A DNA stretch of 64,000 nucleotides from Bacteroidales bacterium (GCA_017447815.1 JAFSMS010000046.1:20589-84588); one strand, 5' to 3'. Shown: positions 7,382 through 16,800, numbered from the stretch's first letter. The notes: generated by a model from the sequence alone, not told the origin. Numbers and translations are program-made.

Positions 7382-9622
7382 TTAATATGTTTCGTTTATC
7401 CTTGTTTCACTTGCACGCTCCGTCTGGAAGCGATATGTGCTCCCGGGACTGGTTTCCAAATGGAGGACAGGGCCTTCTACGAGTTGCTTCCTGCCGCCGG
7501 ACGCCGTCACCTCCACCACCTTTCCCGGCCAGGGATTCTGCATCGAAAGCGGGGTTCCCCGCTCGCTCAGAAGGCTCACGTTCCCGATTTCCCCGCCCTG
7601 AAGGGTGGCCGATACCAGGAAAGCCCCCTCAACCCTCAACTGATGGAAAGCCGCGTCCAGGGACACCGGCCACACCGGGAAGAGGCGGACGATGCCCTGA
7701 TGCCCCATGCAGAGCATCTCGTTGACGGTGCACGGAACGGTGCTCCAGTTCTCCGGTCCATGGGGATTGTCCTTCTGGAAGCCGTTGGGATAGGTGTGCA
7801 ACGCATACGCATGGAGATGCAGGAGGATGCTGTCGGCCGGAAAACCAACCCGCACGGCCGCAGGATAGAAACTGTTGGTTCCGTTGAAATCCATCCAGCG
7901 GTGCATCTCTCCGATGGTATTGCGGGCCGTCTCCAGCAATGCGGGGTCGCTGGCCAGGCCGATTTGTCCGGCCGGGAAGATGTGCTGGATTCCCAGGGTG
8001 TTGTCCCCCCACCAGTCCACCCCTCCTTCCGTATAACGGAAAACGGTTTTTCCGCCACGCTCCTGCAAAGGATAATCGGCCAGGCGGTCGTGCCGGTCTT
8101 TCCATGCTTCCCGCCGCCCGGCGTCCACGCCCAGCAGTTCGCTCATATCGCAGGCCGTCTCCATCACCATACGCACCAGGCCCAGCGAACAGATGGGGTT
8201 CTTGGTCCCGATGGTTCCTTCGTGAATGGCATCATTGAGGATCACGTAACGGTCTCCCTCCAGGACCAGGTATTTCTCCCAGAAGGTCGCCACTCCTTTC
8301 ACGAAGGGATAGACCCGCTCCGTGAAATCCTTGTCCAGGGTGCGGTAAAACTGCATGGCAAGGTTGCAGACGGCATAGGCCGAATTGCTTTTCTGTCCCC
8401 AGAACATGCCCTCGTCCTCGATGTATCCGAGTTCCCTCCAACGGGGATGCTCCTTCTCAAGGGACGCCGACCAGCGGGTAGTTTCCACTCCGAGCGGGCC
8501 GATGCCGACCGGAAGCAGGATTCCGTCCGGAATGCCGCACACCTTCCCGGAATAGTACTGTCCCCGGGGAATCGCCGCAAGCAAAGGGGCGTAGTAGGGG
8601 TCGGCCTGTTCCAGCCGGTTGGACGAATACAGGCCATAATAGGGAGCCATGTGGTTGTAGTTGAGGTGGTAATCTCCCATCCAGGCCGGCATTTCCTCCG
8701 TAATCCAGTTTCCGAAAAGGGACGGAGGGAAGTCCGGATCCCGGCTGCAGGAAGCCATTCCGTACAAGGAAAGGTAGTACTGTTTCTCGATGACCGGATC
8801 CGGGATGCGGACCCAGGACCGGTTCCAATAGGCCGCCCACCAGTTCCGGTGGGCCTTCAGGGCTGCGGAAAGGTGGTGCGCATCGCATGCAGCGGCCAGC
8901 CGGCATGCCGCCGGAAGGCAGTCATCGGCCTTGAAACTGCCGGCGGTGGCACAGGCCATCGTCAGGCTCTCTCCGGGAGCCAGGGAAAACGAGCCGTCGG
9001 GACTTCCCGGGACCCACAGAGCGCAGGCCGACGCAGCGGGAATTTCCACGGAATCGGCAAAAGCACGGTAAACATACCGGACGCCTTCGGGGGTGACGCC
9101 CTGATCCCGCTTCTCGGGGAAGGCGCTCGGCTCCGGCAATGCCAGAGCGGCCCGTCCCGAAAGACGGTCCCCGCCTTCGTTCGTAATCCTGAGCACCAGG
9201 ACATCCTCCGTGGCGGCCACAAACGCCTCCAGCGCAAGGGACTGCCCATCCTTGGAGAAGCGTCCCTGCGTAGTAGCGTCCCCCAGATGCTGTTCCACCA
9301 GGTACGAAGCCCCTTCCAGTGCGGGCACGGTCAGTTCCAGCCGGCCGGCAATGGCCGGGAAAGCCTCGTTGTGGGCCGATACCAGCCGCCAGAAATCGTT
9401 GCGGTTCAGGTGGAAGGTGAGCCGCCCGGGAGTCCCGGACAACGCGACGCCCATGTATCCGTTACCCAGCAGCGGAGCATCGACGGAGGACGTGGAAGGA
9501 ATCCGCTGCGGGGGCTGTCCGAAGCGGATGACATGGCCGGGAAGAAAGCCCTGTTCCCCCGAACCGCAGGAAAGAATCAGAAAGAGGAAAACGGTCCAAA
9601 TGGCGAGAATAGGTCTTTTCAT
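7382..9622 (-). CDS. GH95-like six-hairpin glycosidase, lipoprotein
   Basis: 746 residues with a lipoprotein signal peptide ending in LSC (C19). An N-terminal beta-sandwich domain (to about residue 270: DAPLLGNGYMGVALSGTPGRLTFHLNRNDFW) precedes an (alpha/alpha)6 barrel beginning at HRNWWAAYWNRSWV and EKQYYLSLYGMASC, with GNWI and GDYHLNYNHM further on. This layout is that of GH95 alpha-L-fucosidases/galactosidases and near relatives. A compact C-terminal beta domain follows. Specificity cannot be told by eye. It lies between lspA, whose product processes lipoproteins, and the amidohydrolase gene. Confidence 0.72.
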   Translation of the reverse strand: MKRPILAIWTVFLFLILSCGSGEQGFLPGHVIRFGQPPQRIPSTSSVDAPLLGNGYMGVALSGTPGRLTFHLNRNDFWRLVSAHNEAFPAIAGRLELTVPALEGASYLVEQHLGDATTQGRFSKDGQSLALEAFVAATEDVLVLRITNEGGDRLSGRAALALPEPSAFPEKRDQGVTPEGVRYVYRAFADSVEIPAASACALWVPGSPDGSFSLAPGESLTMACATAGSFKADDCLPAACRLAAACDAHHLSAALKAHRNWWAAYWNRSWVRIPDPVIEKQYYLSLYGMASCSRDPDFPPSLFGNWITEEMPAWMGDYHLNYNHMAPYYGLYSSNRLEQADPYYAPLLAAIPRGQYYSGKVCGIPDGILLPVGIGPLGVETTRWSASLEKEHPRWRELGYIEDEGMFWGQKSNSAYAVCNLAMQFYRTLDKDFTERVYPFVKGVATFWEKYLVLEGDRYVILNDAIHEGTIGTKNPICSLGLVRMVMETACDMSELLGVDAGRREAWKDRHDRLADYPLQERGGKTVFRYTEGGVDWWGDNTLGIQHIFPAGQIGLASDPALLETARNTIGEMHRWMDFNGTNSFYPAAVRVGFPADSILLHLHAYALHTYPNGFQKDNPHGPENWSTVPCTVNEMLCMGHQGIVRLFPVWPVSLDAAFHQLRVEGAFLVSATLQGGEIGNVSLLSERGTPLSMQNPWPGKVVEVTASGGRKQLVEGPVLHLETSPGSTYRFQTERASETRINETY

Positions 9623-9640
9623 GGTCGTGAACCAGAGCGC

Positions 9641-10240
9641 TTATTCCTTGGCGAAGAACTTCCAGTGGAAGAGGATGAGATAGATGGCGCCGACGGTTAC
9701 GCAACTGTCGGCAAAATTGAATACAGGCTCAAAAAAGATATGCCCGCCCAGACCGGGTATCCAGTCCGGCCAGGTCCAGAGCGGGAAATAGAACATATCC
9801 ACCACTTTCCCCTGCATCAAAGGGGCATAGGAGCCCAGGGTGGCCACGGTATTGTAAGTGGATTCCGAAAAGACAAGGCCGTAGCACAGGCAGTCGATGA
9901 TATTGCCGAACGCGCCGGCCGTGATAAGGGTGAGCCCCACCAGGACGCCCGTAGGAACCGGATTTTCCCGCTTCAGGAGACGGGAAATCCACCAGCACAG
10001 GACGCCGAACAGGACCAGCCGGAAAACCGTGAGGAGGTACTTCCCCACCACACCACCGAAAGCCATCCCGAATGCCATGCCCTTGTTCTCCACGAAAAGC
10101 AGTTGGAACCAGTTTCCAAGCACAGGGATGCTCTGCCCCAGGGTCATATTGGTCTTGACCAGGACTTTGATGACCTGGTCAATGACGACCAACAGGATAC
10201 CGAGCAGCAGCAGTCGCGTTCCTTTGGAAGACCTGCCCAT
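9641..10240 (-). CDS. lspA: Lipoprotein signal peptidase (signal peptidase II)
   Basis: 199 residues with four hydrophobic segments. The aspartyl protease pair is seen: GNIIDCL (first aspartate) and FNFADSCVTVG (second aspartate). ENKGMAFGM corresponds to the conserved N-x-G-x-A-F block. The enzyme removes the signal peptide from diacylglyceryl-modified prolipoproteins in the inner membrane; this window alone encodes several likely substrates (fimbrillins, PI-PLC-like and GH95-like proteins). Its ATG overlaps the dksA-like stop by one base (TAATG), so translation is likely coupled. Confidence 0.95.
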   Translation of the reverse strand: MGRSSKGTRLLLLGILLVVIDQVIKVLVKTNMTLGQSIPVLGNWFQLLFVENKGMAFGMAFGGVVGKYLLTVFRLVLFGVLCWWISRLLKRENPVPTGVLVGLTLITAGAFGNIIDCLCYGLVFSESTYNTVATLGSYAPLMQGKVVDMFYFPLWTWPDWIPGLGGHIFFEPVFNFADSCVTVGAIYLILFHWKFFAKE

Positions 10241-10641
10241 TATTTACGGCCGGTCTTTTCCAGGATAGCCTTGCCCTCCACCGTCGTGGTAGCGTGCGGC
10301 ACCAGGCGGAGACGCTCCTTGGGGATCAACTTACCGGTGACACGGCAGATGCCGTAGGTCTTGTTCTCAATGCGGACGAGGGCAGCCTCCAAGTTCTGGA
10401 TGAACTTGTACTGACGCTGGGCCAGGGCTCCGGCCTCTTCCTTGGAAAGTTGGAAGGCACCGTCATCCTCCACGGTCTTGAAAGTGGGAGCGGTATCCAG
10501 GATATCGTTGCCACCGGCGTGGGTCATGGCTTCCCGAAGGGTGTTATACTCTGCACGCGCTTTTTCCAACATCTCGTTGATAATGGCACGGAATTCTTCG
10601 AGTTCCTCGTCAGAATAGCGGGTTTTGTTGTTCTCTACCAT
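10240..10641 (-). CDS. TraR/DksA family protein with degenerate zinc finger
   Basis: 133 residues. The N-terminal coiled coil (about 10-85) with a DTAPTFKTVEDDGAF stretch and the C-terminal YGICRVTGKLIPKERL block identify a DksA-type regulator that enters the RNA polymerase secondary channel. Only one cysteine of the usual C4 zinc site remains (GIC), which is common in Bacteroidota homologues. It would tune transcription during the stringent response. The gene lies between ileS (6 bases upstream) and lspA (1-base overlap), an arrangement often seen in this phylum. Confidence 0.88.
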   Translation of the reverse strand: MVENNKTRYSDEELEEFRAIINEMLEKARAEYNTLREAMTHAGGNDILDTAPTFKTVEDDGAFQLSKEEAGALAQRQYKFIQNLEAALVRIENKTYGICRVTGKLIPKERLRLVPHATTTVEGKAILEKTGRK

Positions 10642-10647
10642 ATTAAG

Positions 10648-13600
10648 TCAGCGTTTTATAGTTAGTTTGATGGTCCCTTCCGTCCATTCCACTTCTGCAG
10701 CGGAGGCGGGGGCTTCGGCAAAAGCGTTGAGGCCGATGCTGAGGGACAGGGTTTGTGCTTTCACATATTCCCCGAAAGCGGATAGGGCGTCGGCCAGGTC
10801 CTTGTCGTCGGAGTAAACCTCCGTGACGATACGGTCGGTGACCTCAAAACCGGAACTCTTTCTCAGGTTCTGTATGCGGTTGACCAGTTCGCGGGACAGA
10901 CCCTCGCGACGAAGTTCTGGCGTAACTTCAATATCCAATGCCACGGTGAGGGCGCCTTCGGAGGCCACCAGGGTGCCGGGCATGTCCTCGGAAGAGATGG
11001 CATAGTCTCCGGGGTTCAGGACCACGTCTCCGCCCGGGAGGGCCAGGGTATAGGCCTCGGCGGCCGTTTCGGCCTTCTGGATGGCGGCGATCACCGGCTG
11101 CTCCAGGGAGCCGAATGCCGCGGCGATTTCCTTCATTCGGGGACCGTAGGTTTTGCCCAGGACCTTGAAATTGGGCTTGATGCGAAGGGTCATGATGCCG
11201 GTGGTGTCGGAGATAAATTCCATCTCCTTCACGTTCACCTCGGCCAGGATGATTTCCTTCACGGATTCCAGACGGGCACGGACCTTTTCCGAGATGACGG
11301 GGATCATCACTTTCTGCAGCGGCTGGCGCACCGGGATGTTCACCTTCTTGCGAAGGGCCAGCACCAGCGAAGTGGCCTGCTGCGCAAGGGCCATGCGCTC
11401 TTCCAGTTCACTGTCCACCACGGAGGCATCGGCCTCGGGCATGAGCACGAAATGGACGGACTCGTCGCCGCGGGCGGAGTGGGAGGTCAGATCCAGATAG
11501 AGTTGATCCATGAAGAACGGGGCAATGGGGGCGGCCAGGATGGCCACGTCCACCAGCACCTTGTACAGCGTCCCGTAAGCGGCCTGCTTGTCCGGAGTCA
11601 TCTCGCCGGCCCAGAAGCGGGAGCGGTTCAGACGGACATACCAGTTGGACACATCGTCGCAGACGAAGGATTCCAGGAGGCGGCCGGCCGACTTGACATC
11701 GTAGTCTTCATAGGCGGCGCGCGTTTCGCGGATGACGGTATTCAGGCGGGAGAGAATCCACCGGTCGAGTTCGGATTCTTCGCTGCGCTCAGAAGGACAA
11801 GAAGGCTCCCAGCCGTCGATATTGGCGTAACGGGCAAAGAAAGCGTAGGTGTTATACAGCGTGCCGAAGAACTTGCGGCGGACATCGGCCACACCGCTCT
11901 CGTCGAACTTGAGGTTGTCCCACGGCTCGGCATTGGTGAGCATGTACCAGCGGAGGGCGTCGGCGCCATAGGTATCCAGGGCCCAGAACGGATCCACGGC
12001 GTTGCCCAGGCGCTTGCTCATCTTGTTGCCGTTGCGGTCAAGCACCAAACCGTTGGAAATGACCCGCTTGAAGGCAGGCGTTCCGGAAATCATGGTGTGG
12101 ATGGCATGCAGGGTATAGAACCAGCCGCGGGTCTGGTCAACGCCTTCGGCGATGAAATCGGCCGTGGCGCCGAAGCCGGGCTTGTCCAGGCCGCGCAGGC
12201 CTTCCTGGGCGTAGGGCATGGCACCGGAATCGAACCAGACGTCGATAAGGTCGCTCTCGCGGACCATTTTCTTTCCGGAGGCCGACACCAGGTAGATTCC
12301 GTCCACATACGGGCGGTGAAGGTCTATCCTATTGTAGTTCTCCAGGCTCATGTCGGCCGGATCGAAGCCCTTGTCCTTCAACGGATTGGATGGCATGATG
12401 CCGGCGGCGACAGCCTTTTCGATCTCTTCATACAGTTCTTTCACGGAGCCGATGCACTTCTCCTCCCTGCCGTCCTCCGTGCGCCAGATGGGCAGCGGGG
12501 TGCCCCAGTAGCGGCTGCGGGAGAGGTTCCAGTCCTGGATGTTCTCCAGCCACTGGCCGAAACGGCCGGTTCCCGTCGAGGCGGGCTTCCAGGTGATCTC
12601 CTTGTTCAGGGCCACCATCTGGTCCTTTACGGCCGAGGCCTTGATGAACCAACTGTCCAGCGGATAATACAGGACCGGGAGGTCTGTGCGCCAACTGTGC
12701 GGGTAACTGTGGACGTGCTTCTGCACCTTGAAGGCGCGGCCGTCGGCCTTCATCATGACACAGAGGTCGATGTCCAGCGTACCCTCTTCCTCGACGTGCT
12801 CGAAATACTGCTTGTAACCGGCCTTCACATAGCGGCCGGAATAGTCCTTATAGGAAGGATCCACGGTGGCGGCATAGGCGGGATCCATGTCCTCCAGGCG
12901 CATGAAGCGGCCCTGGCGGTCCACCTGTGCCTGCGGATTGCCGTCCCTGTCCACGGGCATCACCGCGCCGATGCCGGCAGCGGCGGCCACCCGTTTGTCG
13001 TCGGCGCCGAAGGTGGGGGCGATATGCACGATGCCCGTACCTTCATCCGTGGTCACATAGTCTCCTGAAATCACGCGGAAAGCGTCCCCGTCCGGACGGA
13101 ACCAGGGGATGAGTTGCTTGTAACGCAGCCCCACGAGTTCGCTGCCCTTGATGCGGCCCGGAAGCACCTCGTGCTCCACCTTGGGGCCGAAGAGGGCGTC
13201 CACGCGCGCCTCGGCCACAATATAGGTGGCCTGGGCACCGGTATAGGGATTGGCCGAACGGACCTTCACATAGTCGATGTTGGGGCCCACGCAGAGCGCC
13301 GTATTGGACGGAAGGGTCCAGGGCGTGGTGGTCCAGGCCAGGAAATACAGATTCTCCTCCCCTTCCACCTGGAACTGCACGGTGGCCGTGGTGTCGCTCA
13401 CGTCCTTGTAACAGCCCGGCTGGTTGAGTTCGTGGGAACTGAGGCCGGTGCCGTCCGTGGGAGAATACGGCTGGATGGTGTATCCCTTGTACAGGAGACC
13501 CTTGTCATAGATTTTCTTGAGCAGGTACCACAGGGTTTCGATGTAACGGTTGTCGTAGGTGATGTAGGGGTCGTTCATGTCCACCCAGTATCCTACACGC

Positions 13601-14007
13601 TCCGTCATGTTCACCCACTCCTTGGTGTACTTCATCACCTCCTTGCGGCAAGTGGCGTTGTACTCTTCCACCGACACCTTGGTGCCGATGTCGGCCTTGG
13701 TGATGCCCAGTTTCTTTTCGACACCCAGTTCCACGGGGAGGCCGTGGGTGTCCCAGCCGGCACGGCGGTTCACCTTGTAACCCGTCTGGGTCTTGTACCG
13801 GCAGATGGCGTCCTTGATGGAACGGGCCATCACATGGTGGATGCCCGGCATGCCGTTGGCCGACGGCGGGCCTTCGAAAAAGATGAACGAAGGGGCCCCT
13901 TCGCGGATTTCCAGCGATTTCTCAAACGCATGAATCCGTTTCCACCTGTCCAGGACCATTTTCCCGGTCTCAGTTAAATCCAGCCCCTTATATTCTTTGA
14001 AAGTCAT
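10648..14007 (-). CDS. ileS: Isoleucyl-tRNA synthetase
   Basis: 1,119 residues, full length for the long bacterial type. The class I signatures are HIGH as GIHH in GMPGIHHVMARSIKD near residue 55, and KMSKR in GNKMSKRLGN near residue 665. The editing (CP1) domain holds the TTPWTLPSN motif, and an anticodon-binding domain and C-terminal zinc-free extension follow. It charges tRNA-Ile and hydrolyses Val-tRNA-Ile. A short extra segment, SCPSERSEESE, at about residues 736-746 comes from a dispersed repeat (11774-11799) inserted in frame between the catalytic and anticodon-binding domains. First gene of the unit that continues into dksA-like and lspA. Confidence 0.98.
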   Translation of the reverse strand: MTFKEYKGLDLTETGKMVLDRWKRIHAFEKSLEIREGAPSFIFFEGPPSANGMPGIHHVMARSIKDAICRYKTQTGYKVNRRAGWDTHGLPVELGVEKKLGITKADIGTKVSVEEYNATCRKEVMKYTKEWVNMTERVGYWVDMNDPYITYDNRYIETLWYLLKKIYDKGLLYKGYTIQPYSPTDGTGLSSHELNQPGCYKDVSDTTATVQFQVEGEENLYFLAWTTTPWTLPSNTALCVGPNIDYVKVRSANPYTGAQATYIVAEARVDALFGPKVEHEVLPGRIKGSELVGLRYKQLIPWFRPDGDAFRVISGDYVTTDEGTGIVHIAPTFGADDKRVAAAAGIGAVMPVDRDGNPQAQVDRQGRFMRLEDMDPAYAATVDPSYKDYSGRYVKAGYKQYFEHVEEEGTLDIDLCVMMKADGRAFKVQKHVHSYPHSWRTDLPVLYYPLDSWFIKASAVKDQMVALNKEITWKPASTGTGRFGQWLENIQDWNLSRSRYWGTPLPIWRTEDGREEKCIGSVKELYEEIEKAVAAGIMPSNPLKDKGFDPADMSLENYNRIDLHRPYVDGIYLVSASGKKMVRESDLIDVWFDSGAMPYAQEGLRGLDKPGFGATADFIAEGVDQTRGWFYTLHAIHTMISGTPAFKRVISNGLVLDRNGNKMSKRLGNAVDPFWALDTYGADALRWYMLTNAEPWDNLKFDESGVADVRRKFFGTLYNTYAFFARYANIDGWEPSCPSERSEESELDRWILSRLNTVIRETRAAYEDYDVKSAGRLLESFVCDDVSNWYVRLNRSRFWAGEMTPDKQAAYGTLYKVLVDVAILAAPIAPFFMDQLYLDLTSHSARGDESVHFVLMPEADASVVDSELEERMALAQQATSLVLALRKKVNIPVRQPLQKVMIPVISEKVRARLESVKEIILAEVNVKEMEFISDTTGIMTLRIKPNFKVLGKTYGPRMKEIAAAFGSLEQPVIAAIQKAETAAEAYTLALPGGDVVLNPGDYAISSEDMPGTLVASEGALTVALDIEVTPELRREGLSRELVNRIQNLRKSSGFEVTDRIVTEVYSDDKDLADALSAFGEYVKAQTLSLSIGLNAFAEAPASAAEVEWTEGTIKLTIKR
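11774..11799 (+). repeat. 27-bp dispersed repeat, copy A (in ileS)
   Basis: A copy of the repeat with core TTCTTCGCTTCGCTCAGAAT, differing at two positions (G for T in the second CTTCG, G for T in AATG). On the coding strand it encodes the SERSEES peptide inside ileS without breaking the frame. Confidence 0.8.
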
Positions 14008-14017
14008 ATTTTTTATC

Positions 14018-14025
14018 TAATTTTG
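14018..14025 (+). promoter_or_regulatory. -7 box for cvpA
   Basis: TAATTTTG (TAnnTTTG) 50 bases before the cvpA ATG, in the divergent ileS-cvpA spacer. Confidence 0.45.
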
Positions 14026-14043
14026 TACACGGTTTTTAGTTCA

Positions 14044-14051
14044 CAAAGTTA
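14044..14051 (-). promoter_or_regulatory. -7 box for ileS operon
   Basis: Minus-strand TAACTTTG, about 36 bases before the ileS ATG at 14007. The two divergent -7 boxes face back to back and their initial transcripts overlap. Confidence 0.5.
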
Positions 14052-14075
14052 AGCATTTTAACTGGGATTCACAAT

Positions 14076-14573
14076 ATGAATACACTGGACATTGTCATCC
14101 TTCTGCTCTTCATCCCGGGCATCATCCGGGGCCTGTCAAAAGGATTTCTGGAGCAGGCCATCTCCCTGGTCGGCGTCGTTCTCAGCGTCTATCTCGCCTA
14201 CCACTTCTCCGATTTCGCCTGCAACATCATCAAACAATACATCACCGTTTCCGAGACAGTCCTGAACGTAATCGGCTTCGCAGTAGTGCTGGTGGTGGTA
14301 CTCCTGCTGGTCATGCTGCTCTCGAAACTGGTGACCAAAGTGGCCGAAATGGCCTCCCTCGGCTGGTTGAACAAAGTGCTGGGCATCGTATTCGCCCTGG
14401 GCACCACCGCCCTGGTCATCGCCATCCTGATCATCCTCTTCGACACGGTCAACGTGAAATTTGAACTGGTAAAAAGCAACATCCTCCAGGATTCCGTGCT
14501 CTACGGTCACCTGAAGGATTTCGGATACTTCGTATTCCCTTACCTGAAGCAACTTCTGATGAAGGCTTCCTAA
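14076..14573 (+). CDS. CvpA family membrane protein
   Basis: 165 residues with four hydrophobic segments (about 2-20, 25-45, 63-88, 103-123). The opening MNTLDIVILLLFIPGIIRGL then KGFLEQAISLVG is the CvpA (colicin V production) family signature. The family is widespread in inner membranes and linked to envelope stress and colicin export in enterobacteria; the molecular role is not settled. It is a single gene, divergent from ileS and convergent with tsaB (5 bases between the ends). Confidence 0.9.
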   Translation: MNTLDIVILLLFIPGIIRGLSKGFLEQAISLVGVVLSVYLAYHFSDFACNIIKQYITVSETVLNVIGFAVVLVVVLLLVMLLSKLVTKVAEMASLGWLNKVLGIVFALGTTALVIAILIILFDTVNVKFELVKSNILQDSVLYGHLKDFGYFVFPYLKQLLMKAS

Positions 14574-14577
14574 GGGC

Positions 14578-15297
14578 CTACCACAACTGTTTTTTGGAAA
14601 CCGTAGCCACGAAATCCTTCAGATAGAAGGGTTCGAAATAGGCCACATTCTGGAACTTGCCCGCGCGGAAGGCGTCCAGGGCCAGCACGGCCATATGGCG
14701 GGCCAGCGGGGCGGCCTCCTGGAAACGGGCGTTCGGATGGGTGATCACTTCCCGGCATTTTCCGGCGCCGTCTCCCACGAAAAGGACCGGCCCCCGGTCC
14801 AGATAATCTGCAAAGGATTCCGGGCCGACCACTTTGGCCTCCACCGGCGTAAGGCATTCACCCGCAGCATTATAGACAGCCGTATAGACCTCCATTCTTC
14901 GGGCATCGATCATCGGGACGATATAACTGTGGTCCCGACGATCCAAACCGTCTCCGGACTCCCCGGGCTGCTTCGCGCCAAAGATGATGCCTGCCACCAA
15001 GATATCCAGCGTACCCACAGCCAGAAGCGGTATATCGGCACCGAACGCCAGGCCTTTGGCGGTGGAAACGCCCACGCGAAGGCCTGTATAAGAGCCGGGG
15101 CCGGCACTTACGCACACCGCATCGCAGTCCCGGACGGAGACGCCCGCCTCGTCCAGCACTTCCTTCACCAGCGGCGCCGTAAGGGCTGCCTGCTGGCGGG
15201 CTTCCGTACACACCCGTTCACTGACAACAGTCCTGTCCTCAGACAAAGCCACGGACAAGACTGCGGTAGAAGTTTCGATGGAAAGGATCCGCGCCAT
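14578..15297 (-). CDS. tsaB: tRNA threonylcarbamoyladenosine biosynthesis protein TsaB
   Basis: 239 residues of the ASKHA fold: ILSIETSTAVLSVALS at the N-terminus and VSAGPGSYTGLRVGVSTAKGLA near residue 65 are typical of TsaB. The protein pairs with TsaD and TsaE to place threonylcarbamoyl on A37 of ANN-decoding tRNAs; TsaB itself lost catalysis. The start shares one base with the stop of the upstream thioredoxin-fold lipoprotein gene (TAATG), so translation is probably coupled. Confidence 0.95.
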   Translation of the reverse strand: MARILSIETSTAVLSVALSEDRTVVSERVCTEARQQAALTAPLVKEVLDEAGVSVRDCDAVCVSAGPGSYTGLRVGVSTAKGLAFGADIPLLAVGTLDILVAGIIFGAKQPGESGDGLDRRDHSYIVPMIDARRMEVYTAVYNAAGECLTPVEAKVVGPESFADYLDRGPVLFVGDGAGKCREVITHPNARFQEAAPLARHMAVLALDAFRAGKFQNVAYFEPFYLKDFVATVSKKQLW

Positions 15298-16406
15298 TAC
15301 AGTTGCCGACGAATATAATCACGGAGCGAAGCGGCGTCGGTCACCTTGGCATTCTGGTCGATGGTGCCGTCCACGATGAACCAGGCCATCGGAAGGCTGC
15401 CGATTCCGTAAGAGACTACATAGGGAGACTGCACCCCGCGGGTGTCGCAGACATTCACCCAGGGAAGCGCCTGATTGCGCACGGCCGAAGCCCAGGAAGC
15501 CTTGTCGGCATCCAGGGAGACGGCGTAAATCTGGAAGCCCTTGCCATGATAGGCCTCATAGATGGGAATCAGGGAATCCATATTGAACATCTTCTGATCG
15601 GCGGTGGCAGACCAGAAATACAGCATGGTCACCTTGCCCAGGTTCTGACTCAGTTTCACTTCCTTGCCGTCCATGCCGGGCAGGCTGATATCGATGTACC
15701 CCACCTCGCTGGCACCCTGCAGACGCGTGTTTACGTCCATGGTGCCCATACGGCGGGCCGCTTCCTTTTCCAGCGCCTTCACATAACGGGATTCCGGATA
15801 TACGGTCTTGAGGGAATCGCAGATGCTTTGCATGAGGATGCCGTCCGTGGGCTGGCTGAAGACCGGGAACGAAGGGTTCACCTGCTGGAACAGCACGGGA
15901 ACCACCGTGAGGGAATGGGAATTGCCAACCACGTAGGCCACACGGTCACGGTAATAGGAGACATAGCGGCGGGAGATTTCGGCCGCGCTGCGGTCGTGGT
16001 CCAGCAAATGCTTCACGTCCCGCTGGAAAGCGCTGTACTCGCTTTCCACCTGCTGGAGCCGGGCCGATTCCTCGGACCCTTCCACCGTATAGACGCCCAG
16101 GGTGTCGGTCATTACCTTCACCTTGTCTCCCTTTTGCAGGAGCAGGGATGCAATCTGGCGGTCTCCGTAAAACAGATAGATGAACTCAGGTTTGCCTTCC
16201 GCGAGATTCAGGCTGTAGGTGAAATCTCCGGCATCGCCCACTTTCACGGTATCCAGCACCTGGAAACGGTTCACATCCAGGAGTTTGACAATGACACTGC
16301 GGCCGGCGCCCTCGTGCAGGTTGCCGCTGATCCGGGTATTCTTTCCGCAGGAGACTGCCACGGCCAGGATGGCCACGGCAGCGAAAAGGTGCTTAAAGTT
16401 TCTCAT
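15297..16406 (-). CDS. DUF4369 / thioredoxin-fold lipoprotein without redox cysteines
   Basis: 369 residues from ATG 16406, which gives a clean lipoprotein signal ending VSC; an ATG 24 bases upstream lies deeper inside the HIT gene and would spoil the signal peptide. Residues about 25-130 form a DUF4369 domain (ISGNLHEGAGRSVIVKL...), followed by a helical linker and an AhpC/TSA-TlpA-type thioredoxin domain from about 230. Where TlpA proteins have WCxxC, this one reads LYFWSATADQK: no cysteine pair. It is thus likely a binding or structural member rather than a disulfide reductase. Its start overlaps the HIT gene end by 14 bases. Confidence 0.82.
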   Translation of the reverse strand: MRNFKHLFAAVAILAVAVSCGKNTRISGNLHEGAGRSVIVKLLDVNRFQVLDTVKVGDAGDFTYSLNLAEGKPEFIYLFYGDRQIASLLLQKGDKVKVMTDTLGVYTVEGSEESARLQQVESEYSAFQRDVKHLLDHDRSAAEISRRYVSYYRDRVAYVVGNSHSLTVVPVLFQQVNPSFPVFSQPTDGILMQSICDSLKTVYPESRYVKALEKEAARRMGTMDVNTRLQGASEVGYIDISLPGMDGKEVKLSQNLGKVTMLYFWSATADQKMFNMDSLIPIYEAYHGKGFQIYAVSLDADKASWASAVRNQALPWVNVCDTRGVQSPYVVSYGIGSLPMAWFIVDGTIDQNAKVTDAASLRDYIRRQL

Positions 16407-16797
16407 ACTCGGCGAAGATTTGATCGGCAATGGCTTTCATTTCACCGGCTTCCAACTGAAGTTTGGCCTTGCGGAAATCCATGTCACCTTCGGTCTGAAG
16501 AGGCACCAGATGGATGTGCGTGTGAGGCACTTCCATGCCCAGCACGGCAACGCCCACCCGCTTGCAGGGCACGGCGGCCTTGAGGGCCACGGCCACCTTG
16601 CGGGCGAAGGCCCACAGACCGGCATAGGTTTTTTCGTCCAGATGGAAGATATAGTCGTCCTCCACGTGCTTGGGAATCACAAGGGTATGCCCCTTGGCAA
16701 GCGGGGAAATGTCCAGGAAAGCGTAGAAATCCTCGTTTTCCGCGCACTTGTAGGAAGGAATCTCGCCTTTGGCGATTTTGGTAAAAATGGTTGCCAT
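16393..16797 (-). CDS. HIT family nucleotide-binding protein
   Basis: 134 residues. The histidine triad reads HTHIHLVPL near residue 95, and TIFTKIAKGEIPSYK at the start is the Hint-branch opening. Such proteins are hydrolases of nucleoside phosphoramidates or related dinucleotides in the cytoplasm. The gene lies 3 bases after greA and overlaps the next gene by 14 bases, so it belongs to the greA unit. Confidence 0.93.
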   Translation of the reverse strand: MATIFTKIAKGEIPSYKCAENEDFYAFLDISPLAKGHTLVIPKHVEDDYIFHLDEKTYAGLWAFARKVAVALKAAVPCKRVGVAVLGMEVPHTHIHLVPLQTEGDMDFRKAKLQLEAGEMKAIADQIFAEYEKL

Positions 16798-16800
16798 GGC

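Noticed and set aside
7460-10357. Long plus-strand open frame opposite the GH95-like gene, lspA and dksA
   Set aside because: Antisense shadow; the product is rich in R, G and P with no domain.
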